Positions 57,846 to 64,000 of a DNA stretch of 64,000 nucleotides are shown here, one piece after another. Under the pieces are notes generated by a model, which was not told the DNA's origin, did not search any database, and saw only the letters and a program-made list of their open reading frames with translations. Made by a program: the position numbers and the translations under genes. Source of the stretch: JAJCZZ01 sp964569085 (lineage in GTDB: Bacteria; Gemmatimonadota; Gemmatimonadetes; Longimicrobiales; Gaopeijiaceae); assembly GCA_964569085.1 (NCBI GenBank), contig CAZMTA010000016.1, positions 26,115-90,114 on the forward strand. The letters run 5' to 3'. Within the stretch, counting starts at the first letter, position 1, and every line of letters begins with the position of its first letter.

Positions 57846-58913
57846 CTACGTGGGCACCACCGGCCCTTCCACCTCGTAGGCCCCGTCCAGCCACGCCACG
57901 ACCTCCCGCGCCCCCGGATGGTCGGCCCCCTCCCAGCGCGCCCGCAGCCGCGCCTCCGCGTCCGCCTCCAGCCGGGCGCGCCCCCAGTCCTGGAGGAAGA
58001 TCAGGTCCTCGTGGAGCCGCGCCCCGAGCTCCGCGCCCAGGACGGCCTCCGCGGCCTCCCGGAAGGAGCCCGCGTAGTCGTACGCCCCGCCCAGCCGGTA
58101 CACGTCCGGGAGGGTGGCCATGGGGATCCGCGTGAGCACCGGCTGGAGCGCCGGGTTCACGCCGTGCCCCGCGATGCGCCCCGCCAGCTCCGCCCCGCGC
58201 CCGGTGAAGCCCCGGAGGTGGAGGAACGCGCTCATGCGCCGTCCGTCGTTCACCGGGTAGTTGTCCCAGAGGAAGGGGGCGCGCCCCAGCGCGCCCGCCA
58301 CCCGGTCGACGTGCCCGGCCGGGATCGCCCGGGACACCACCTCCGGACCCGTCCAGAAGACCCGCACCTCCGGGTGGAGCCCCCGGCCCAGCTCCTCCAG
58401 GTACCCGTCGGGGCGTGCGCCGAAGACCCGGTCCAGGGTGGGATCGTCGGAGTAGTAGGTGGGGCAGAAGGAGAGGCGCGCCGCGCCGGTCCGCTCCCGC
58501 GCGAAGGCGGCGATCTCCACCTGGCGCGCCGCCAGGCCGTCCGCGCTCCCGTCCATGTCGTCGAACAGGAGCGCCACCTCCGCCACGCCCAGCGCGTCCA
58601 GCGCCGCGAGCTTCCGGGTCAGCGCCTCCCGCCCCGCGTCGTCCCACGCCTCCGCGAGGCCCATGGGGCTCAGCCCCACCCCGAAGCGCACGCCCGCGTC
58701 CGCGCACGCCTCGCCGAAGGCCCGGAGCGCCCGCCCCTCCTCCTCCGGCCTCGCCTCCCGCCACCGCTCCCGCAGCCACGGGTCGGTCTTGGGCGCGTAG
58801 AGGTGGAAGGCGTAGCCCCGCTCGGCCAGGAAGCGCATGGTCCCGGTCCGCTCCGCCCAGCTCCACGGGGGGCCGTAGTAGCCTTCGATGGTTCCCAGCT
58901 CGGGCGAGGTCAT
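57846..58913 (-). CDS. GH84-like beta-N-acetylglucosaminidase (NAGidase domain)
   Basis: The 355-residue protein is one GH84 catalytic domain: GTIEGYYGPPWSWAER at residue 7, FHLYAPKTDPWLRERWREARPEEE, VRFGVGLSPMG, and VAEVALLFDDMDGSADG with the catalytic aspartate pair D118-D119. FCPTYYSDDP, VFWTGPEVVSRAI and LWDNYPVNDGRRMS follow in the expected order. The family removes N-acetylglucosamine from glycans or proteins by substrate-assisted catalysis. There is no export signal, so it is predicted cytoplasmic, acting on imported or recycled amino sugars. ATG 58913 starts homology. It is divergent from a sodium-solute symporter. Confidence 0.83.
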   Translation of the reverse strand: MTSPELGTIEGYYGPPWSWAERTGTMRFLAERGYAFHLYAPKTDPWLRERWREARPEEEGRALRAFGEACADAGVRFGVGLSPMGLAEAWDDAGREALTRKLAALDALGVAEVALLFDDMDGSADGLAARQVEIAAFARERTGAARLSFCPTYYSDDPTLDRVFGARPDGYLEELGRGLHPEVRVFWTGPEVVSRAIPAGHVDRVAGALGRAPFLWDNYPVNDGRRMSAFLHLRGFTGRGAELAGRIAGHGVNPALQPVLTRIPMATLPDVYRLGGAYDYAGSFREAAEAVLGAELGARLHEDLIFLQDWGRARLEADAEARLRARWEGADHPGAREVVAWLDGAYEVEGPVVPT

Positions 58914-59002
58914 GGGGTCTCCGAGGGTGTCCGGGAGGGGGCCCCGGAGCGGTCCGGGCGGGGTCCGGAGCGGCCGGCGGGGCGGGGGCGGTCGGGGGAG
59001 CC

Positions 59003-59008
59003 TATACT
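59003..59008 (+). promoter_or_regulatory. Candidate -10 element of the SSS symporter gene
   Basis: TATACT, close to the general bacterial consensus TATAAT, about 104 bases before the ATG. No -35 seen. It lies in the 198-bp gap with the divergent GH84-like gene. Confidence 0.35.
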
Positions 59009-59111
59009 CCCGCCCCGGGCGACGCGATCCCCGCGCTCCGTCGAAACGGAGCAGATCTTGCGTGGCAGAGGGTTCGTCGGCACCCCACACCACCGGAAAC
59101 GGGCAGGGCGC

Positions 59112-60653
59112 ATGCACTTCCTGGACTGGATCATCCTCGGGGCCTACGTGGCCGTCATCGTGGGCATCGGCTGGTGGGCGAACCGCCTCCAGACCGACAC
59201 CGAAGCCTACTTCGTCGGCAATCGGGGCATGAAATGGTGGGCCGCGGGGCTCTCCATCATCGCCACGTCCTTCTCCGCCGCCAGCATCCTGGGCGTCCCC
59301 GGCTATGCCTTCGCCGACGACATGTGGTACCTCCAGTACACGCTGGGGGACGTCCTGGCGGGCATCATCGTCGCCCTCCTCTTCATCCCCTTCTTCCACC
59401 GGGTGAAGGGGCTCACCACCGCGTACGAGTACCTGGAGGAGCGCTTCGACCTGAAGACGCGCCTCCTGGGGTCGAGCCTCTTCGGCCTCACCGTGCTCCT
59501 ACGCGCCGGGACGCTCCTCTTCGGCGCCGCGCTCCTCTTCAGCGCCGTGGTGCCGACCGACGTCATCCCCGGGCTCACCGGGGTCGAGGAAGCGGTGGTG
59601 TTCTTCGGTCTCATCGCCATCGTCTACACCGTGATGGGCGGGATCAGCGCCGTCATCTGGACCGACGTCATCCAGTTCGGGATCATGAGCTTCGGCGTGG
59701 TGGCCACCATGGGCGTGGTGGTGCTGAGCACCCCCGGCGGGTGGGGCCAGGCCTTCGAGCGCGCCGCGGCCCTGGGGAAGACCGACATCGTCCACATGGG
59801 CGAGCCCTTCGCCGGGACCGGCCTCGTCACCGCCATCTTCGGCTACGGCCTGCTGGCCCTCTCCCTCTTCGGGACGAACCAGCAGCCCGTGCAGCGCTAC
59901 ATGACGGTGAAGGAGCCCCGGGACGCCCAGCGCGCCCTCATGCTGGGCGTGGTGGCCGGCGGGATCGGCGTGACGCTCTCGCTCCTCCTGGGCGTCTTCC
60001 TCTTCCTCTACTACCAGACCTTCCCCGGCCAGCTCCCGGCGGACCTGACCCCGGACCAGGTCATGCCCCACTTCGTGAACACGCAGGTGCCCCCGATCCT
60101 CACCGGGGCGCTGGTGGCCGCGGTCTTCGCCGCCGCCATGTCCTCGCTGGACTCGGCGCTCAACTCGCTGGCCGCCGCCCTCACCGTGGACTTCCTCGTG
60201 CGCTTCAAGCCGAACCTGCCCGAGAAGAAGCGGCTCGCCTTCGCGAAGGTGGTGGTCGTCCTGGCCGGCATCGTCGGGATCGGGATCGGCATCTACTCCT
60301 CCCGCACCGGCGCCCCGCTCATCGACCTCATCCTGAGCTTCATGGGCTACTTCGCCGGCGGGCTGCTGGGCCTCTTCCTCCTGGGGATGCTCACGAAGAA
60401 GGCGACCGGCACGGGCGCGTTCATCGGGGCCATCGTGGGGACCGGGGTGGTGCTGACCGTCACCGAGAACGACCTCCCCGTCCCCCAGCTCCACCAGGCG
60501 CTGGGGATCGACCCCATCCCCTTCATCTGGTCCACGGCCGTGGGCCTGGTGGTGACGTGGATCGTGGGGTACGGGATCTCCATGGCCATGGGCGGCCAGG
60601 ACGAGGTCACCCTCCCGCGCGAGGCGATGGCGGAGGGGTCGGCGGGGGGGTAG
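59112..60653 (+). CDS. Sodium:solute symporter (SSS/SLC5 family)
   Basis: The 513-residue protein has about 13 membrane segments and SSS signatures: YFVGNRGMKWWAAGLSIIATSFSAASILGVPG near residues 36-67 (the unwound first helix with sodium-site residues), GGISAVIWTDVIQFGIM, GTNQQPVQRYMTVK, and AAVFAAAMSSLDSALNSLAAALTVD (the serine-rich sodium-site helix). It resembles sugar or sialic-acid-type members more than proline or pantothenate carriers, by overall pattern. The divergent GH84-like gene suggests an N-acetylated sugar substrate; that is inference. ATG 59112 begins MHFLDWIILGAYVAVI. Confidence 0.88.
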   Translation: MHFLDWIILGAYVAVIVGIGWWANRLQTDTEAYFVGNRGMKWWAAGLSIIATSFSAASILGVPGYAFADDMWYLQYTLGDVLAGIIVALLFIPFFHRVKGLTTAYEYLEERFDLKTRLLGSSLFGLTVLLRAGTLLFGAALLFSAVVPTDVIPGLTGVEEAVVFFGLIAIVYTVMGGISAVIWTDVIQFGIMSFGVVATMGVVVLSTPGGWGQAFERAAALGKTDIVHMGEPFAGTGLVTAIFGYGLLALSLFGTNQQPVQRYMTVKEPRDAQRALMLGVVAGGIGVTLSLLLGVFLFLYYQTFPGQLPADLTPDQVMPHFVNTQVPPILTGALVAAVFAAAMSSLDSALNSLAAALTVDFLVRFKPNLPEKKRLAFAKVVVVLAGIVGIGIGIYSSRTGAPLIDLILSFMGYFAGGLLGLFLLGMLTKKATGTGAFIGAIVGTGVVLTVTENDLPVPQLHQALGIDPIPFIWSTAVGLVVTWIVGYGISMAMGGQDEVTLPREAMAEGSAGG

Positions 60654-60713
60654 TGGACGGAGGGGGGCCGCAGGTTATGGCGATGCGGGGATGAGCGGGG
60701 CGGCCCGGACGCC

Positions 60714-61133
60714 CTACCAGCCCTCCGGCGGCTCCGGATGCGCGGCCACCAGCTTCCTGGGCGCGCTCATCCTCCAGGCGTCCCAGAGCAGCCCCCGCAC
60801 CTGCGCCCAGTCCACGTCCTCGTCGTCCAGGAAGACCCCCACCCACCCCTTCACCCCCACGTAGGGCGGCACGAAGAAGCGTCCCGGCTCGGCCCTCACC
60901 AGGAAGTCCCGGCCGGGCGCCTCCGCCTTGATCCAGGCGTTCGGGCGCTCCTTCTTGTCCATGCTCCCGTCGGAGTAGCCGGCGAACATGGTCTTCACCC
61001 GGAACGTCGGGGCGCCCCACGCCTCCACCTCCCGGGCTTCGGGGAGCGCCAGGCAGAGCCGGCGGAGGATGGCCAGGGGTGTGGCATCCAGGCCCGGGTC
61101 GTGGGCGTCCACCGGGACGGAGGGGTCGGTCAT
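60714..61133 (-). CDS. MmcQ/YjbR-like protein
   Basis: The 139-residue protein matches the YjbR/MmcQ (DUF419) double-wing fold: LRRLCLALPEAREVEAWGAPTFRVKTMFAGY, RPNAWIKAEAPGRDFLVRAEP, RFFVPPYVGVKGWVGVFLDDEDVDWAQVRGLLWDAWRM, and a final helix. The family is linked to DNA binding or to small-ligand binding, without a proven general role. ATG 61133 (MTDPSVPVDAHD) was chosen close to homology; an in-frame ATG at 61151 adds six residues. It converges with the symporter gene 60 bases away. Confidence 0.78.
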   Translation of the reverse strand: MTDPSVPVDAHDPGLDATPLAILRRLCLALPEAREVEAWGAPTFRVKTMFAGYSDGSMDKKERPNAWIKAEAPGRDFLVRAEPGRFFVPPYVGVKGWVGVFLDDEDVDWAQVRGLLWDAWRMSAPRKLVAAHPEPPEGW

Positions 61134-61363
61134 GGGATTCTCGCGAGGCATGGGCACGCCGCCGAGGACACCGAAGGGCGTGCCGCCCAATCTGGCGGGG
61201 CTCCCCCGGGACGCACCAGCCGCACCGTTCGGAGGCACCCCTCCCCTCCGCCCCGCTCCGCTCGCCGGCGCCTCGCCCGACCCCGCCCTCCCCCTTGCCC
61301 CGCCCCGCCCCGCGGCCCCTCTTGGCCGGGACTCCCCCGTCCATCATCCCCGGAGCCTGATCC

Positions 61364-64000
61364 ATGCCGCGGACCGTCCGCCCGTCGCCCTCCGTCCGAG
61401 CCAGCCGGCGTCGCCCGCCGGCCCTCGCCTGCGTCCTGCTCGCCCTCGGCCTGGGAGCCGGCCTCGCCGCGCCCCCCGCCGCCGACGCCCAGGTCCCCTC
61501 GCGCCGCGCGTCCGATCCGGGCTTCGTGGGCGGCGAGGGCTCGGCCAACTGGATGCTGGCGGCCCGCTTCGCCCCGTACCGCATCCAGGACATGGTCCAC
61601 TCGCTCACCGTGGATCCCCAGTGGATCGAGGGGACGGAGCGGTTCTGGTACGAGTGGGAGGACTCCGACGGCTCGTGGTGGTACGTGGCGGACCCGGCCT
61701 CCGGCACGAAGCGGCTCCTCTTCGACCGGGACGCGGTGGCCGCCGAGCTGACCCGCGTCACCCGGGATCCGTGGGACGCCCAGCACCTCCCCATCGAGAA
61801 CATCCGCTTCGTCTCCGCGGACGTGCTGGAGTTCGACGTCGAGTCCTCCCAGGACGTCGAGGAGGAGGACGAGGGGATGCAGGACCGCATCGAGGACGAG
61901 GACGACGAGGAGGACTCCGGCCGCGACGAGCCCGAGAAGCTCGTCCATCACTTCGAATACACCCTCTCCACCCGGACGCTGCGCGAGCTCGAGGACTACG
62001 AGGAGCCCGCCGACCACCCCGACTGGGCCAGCGTCTCGCCGGACGGGGACTGGGTCATCTTCGCGCGGGAGCATGACCTGTACATGATCTCCGGCGAGGA
62101 CTACGGGCGCATCCTCGACGCCCGGCGCGGGCTCGACGCGGGAGCCGACGAGGACGAGATCCGCGAAGCCGAGGAGGCGGTGGACGTCACCGAGGTCCGC
62201 CTCACCGAGGACGGCGAGACCTGGTACTCGTGGATGGCGAACAGCTCGGGGCGCGGCACCAACGACGTGGACAAGGAGGAGGAGTGGGCGGGCCGGAGCA
62301 GCGCCGGCATCGCCTGGTCCAAGGACGCGCGCCGCTTCGCCACGGTACGCGAGGACCGGCGGGAGGTGGGCATGCTCTGGGTCATCCACAACACCGGGCA
62401 CGACCGCCCGGAGCTGGAGAGCTACAAGTACGACATGCCCGGCGAGGAGGACGTCACCCAGTCCGAGCTGTGGGTCTACGACATGGAGCGTCGGGAAGCC
62501 ACGCGCATCCCCGACAGCGCCTACGTGGACCAGGGGCTCGACGTCGCCGAGGAGGACGTCTTCCGCTACCCCGGCTCGGAGGAGCCCGAGACCGACCTCT
62601 GGATCACCGACGGCTCGGACGAGCTGGTGTACCTGCGCTGGAGCCGCCCCCGGGACCGGGTGGACCTGGTGCGGGTGGACCTGGAGACCCTGGAGATCAC
62701 CCCCCTCATCGAGGAGCGGCTCAACACGTACCAGGAGTGGCAGACCCCCGAGCGCCTCGAGGACGGGAGCTGGGTCTGGTGGTCCGAGCGCGACGGCTGG
62801 GCGCACCTCTACCACTACTCCGCCGACGGCGAGCTCGTCCGCCGCCTCACCGAGGGGCCGTACAGCGTGAGCGAGGTGGTGAGCGTGGACGAGGACGCCC
62901 GCCAGGTCTACTTCGTGGCGTACGGACGAGAGGACGGGACCGACCCCTACTACGGCCAGCTCTACCGGGTCGGCCTGGACGGGGGCGGCCCCACGCTCCT
63001 CTCCGACGCCGCCTTCGACACCCGGGTGGAGGCCAGCGAGTCCAGCCGGTGGTTCGTCACCTCGTACTCACGGGTGAACACCGTGCCCCGCACCGTGGTG
63101 CGCAACGGCCAGGGCCGGGTCGTCCTGGAGCTGGAGGAGGCCGACTTCGGCATGCTGGAGGAGGCCGGCTGGCGCATGCCCGAGCCCTTCACCGTGAAGG
63201 CCGCCGACGGCGTGACGGATCTCCACGGCGTCATGTACAAGCCCTTCGACTTCGACTCGACCCGGGTGTATCCCCTGGTCGAGTACGTCTATCCGGGGCC
63301 CCAGACCGAGTCGGTGGCCAAGTCCTTCAGCACGAGCCGCTACGAGGTGGGCCTCGCGCAGCTCGGGATGGTCGTGGTCACCGTGGGGAACCGGGGCGGC
63401 CATCCCGACCGCTCCAAGTGGTACCACAACTACGGGTACGGGAACCTCCGGGACTACGGCCTGGCCGACAAGAAGGCGGCGGCCGAGCAGCTCGCCATGC
63501 GCCACGACTTCATCGACCTGGACCGGGTCGGGATCTACGGCCACTCCGGCGGGGGCTTCATGTCCACGGCGGCCATGCTCGTCTACCCGGACTTCTTCAA
63601 GGTGGCCGTGAGCTCGTCGGGCAACCACGACAACCGGGTGTACAACCGCTACTGGTCCGAAACCCACCACGGCGTGGAGGAGGTCACCGACGACGAGGGC
63701 AACGTGACCTTCGAGTACGAGATCGACACGAACCCCGAGCTCGCCGAGAACCTCAAGGGGCATCTGCTGCTCACCACCGGCGACGAGGACAACAACGTCC
63801 ACCACGCCGGCACGGTGCGCATGGCCCACGCCCTCATCCGGGCCAACAAGCGCTTCGACTACTTCGTCTTCCCCGGCCAGCGCCACGGCTACGGCGACAT
63901 GAGCGACTACTGGTTCTGGCTGCGCGCGGAGTACTTCGCCCGGCACCTGCTGGGGGACTGGCGATCGCAGGCGGACCTGGTGGAGGTGCAGGGGGAGGCG
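61364..64000 (+). CDS. Secreted S9B prolyl peptidase, DPP4-like (3' end outside window)
   Basis: An open frame of 879 codons running to the window edge without a stop. Residues 1-45 form an export signal (ALACVLLALGLGAGLAAPPAADAQ region, cut after ADAQ). The beta-propeller holds WYEWEDSDGSWWYV near residue 88, PDGDWVIFAREHDLYMI, and an acidic insert near residues 163-195. The alpha/beta-hydrolase domain has the catalytic serine S728 in GIYGHSGGGFMS, aspartate D807 in TTGDEDNNVHH and histidine H841 in FPGQRHGYGD. It would remove dipeptides, often X-Pro, outside the cytoplasm. ATG 61364 precedes the signal directly. Confidence 0.9.
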   Translation, partial: MPRTVRPSPSVRASRRRPPALACVLLALGLGAGLAAPPAADAQVPSRRASDPGFVGGEGSANWMLAARFAPYRIQDMVHSLTVDPQWIEGTERFWYEWEDSDGSWWYVADPASGTKRLLFDRDAVAAELTRVTRDPWDAQHLPIENIRFVSADVLEFDVESSQDVEEEDEGMQDRIEDEDDEEDSGRDEPEKLVHHFEYTLSTRTLRELEDYEEPADHPDWASVSPDGDWVIFAREHDLYMISGEDYGRILDARRGLDAGADEDEIREAEEAVDVTEVRLTEDGETWYSWMANSSGRGTNDVDKEEEWAGRSSAGIAWSKDARRFATVREDRREVGMLWVIHNTGHDRPELESYKYDMPGEEDVTQSELWVYDMERREATRIPDSAYVDQGLDVAEEDVFRYPGSEEPETDLWITDGSDELVYLRWSRPRDRVDLVRVDLETLEITPLIEERLNTYQEWQTPERLEDGSWVWWSERDGWAHLYHYSADGELVRRLTEGPYSVSEVVSVDEDARQVYFVAYGREDGTDPYYGQLYRVGLDGGGPTLLSDAAFDTRVEASESSRWFVTSYSRVNTVPRTVVRNGQGRVVLELEEADFGMLEEAGWRMPEPFTVKAADGVTDLHGVMYKPFDFDSTRVYPLVEYVYPGPQTESVAKSFSTSRYEVGLAQLGMVVVTVGNRGGHPDRSKWYHNYGYGNLRDYGLADKKAAAEQLAMRHDFIDLDRVGIYGHSGGGFMSTAAMLVYPDFFKVAVSSSGNHDNRVYNRYWSETHHGVEEVTDDEGNVTFEYEIDTNPELAENLKGHLLLTTGDEDNNVHHAGTVRMAHALIRANKRFDYFVFPGQRHGYGDMSDYWFWLRAEYFARHLLGDWRSQADLVEVQGEA

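Overview
This is a very GC-rich, gene-dense bacterial chromosome segment with mostly housekeeping content. Genes overlap heavily (ATGA, GTGA, TTGA junctions), GTG starts are common, and many proteins are secreted or lipoproteins. The mix of secreted S9/M1/M16-type peptidases, DUF2911, SnoaL/DUF4440 and CHRD-like lipoproteins, a histidine operon in one block, and cytochrome bd with a type II NADH dehydrogenase fits Gemmatimonadota best. That placement is inferred from gene content; the window holds no rRNA, and I saw no convincing tRNA.

Layout. 1-9.3 kb: the end of an M1 aminopeptidase, accA, a RicT/PSP1 protein, metG, an M23 protein, two M16-like proteins without the zinc motif, and a coiled-coil lipoprotein. 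A 305-bp MITE-like element sits exactly in the accA stop codon. 9.3-14.4 kb: a FadJ-type beta-oxidation protein followed by a tight run of MocA-like, XdhC-like, CoxI/XdhC-domain, DUF402 and DUF3224 genes. 14.4-24.3 kb (minus strand): a DsbA-like oxidoreductase, HAD phosphatase, DmpA-type peptidase, threonine dehydratase-like enzyme, gyrA, a small zinc-ribbon membrane protein and uvrA. 24.3-32.6 kb: a palindromic repeat array, a DUF2911 protein, then hisGDCHABF-hisIE preceded by a His-rich leader peptide and an intrinsic attenuator. 32.6-36.3 kb: small genes (methyltransferase, VOC, GNAT, TSUP transporter, SnoaL-like). 36.3-40.1 kb: ndh-cydA-cydB behind a 20-bp perfect palindrome. 40.2-44 kb: hemL, hemD and a phosphofructokinase with PPi-type signatures. 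44-54.5 kb: a second palindromic array, then a glycogen block (glgP, glgB, glgA, malQ, pullulanase). 54.6-64 kb: katG, a CHRD/EF-hand-like lipoprotein, a GH84-like glycosidase divergent from an SSS symporter, a YjbR-like protein, and a secreted DPP4-like peptidase running off the end.

The genes form modules: histidine synthesis under predicted attenuation; a short respiratory chain (NADH to quinone to bd oxidase); heme precursor synthesis beside it; and glycogen synthesis and breakdown next to a predicted PPi-dependent glycolytic step. I found no CRISPR-Cas, phage, defence or biosynthetic cluster. The most unusual signals are non-coding: the MITE in a stop codon, two matching three-unit palindromic arrays of 61/62-bp period about 20 kb apart, the his attenuator, and a recurring promoter-like motif (TTG, 17-18 bp, then NA[G/T]CTT).
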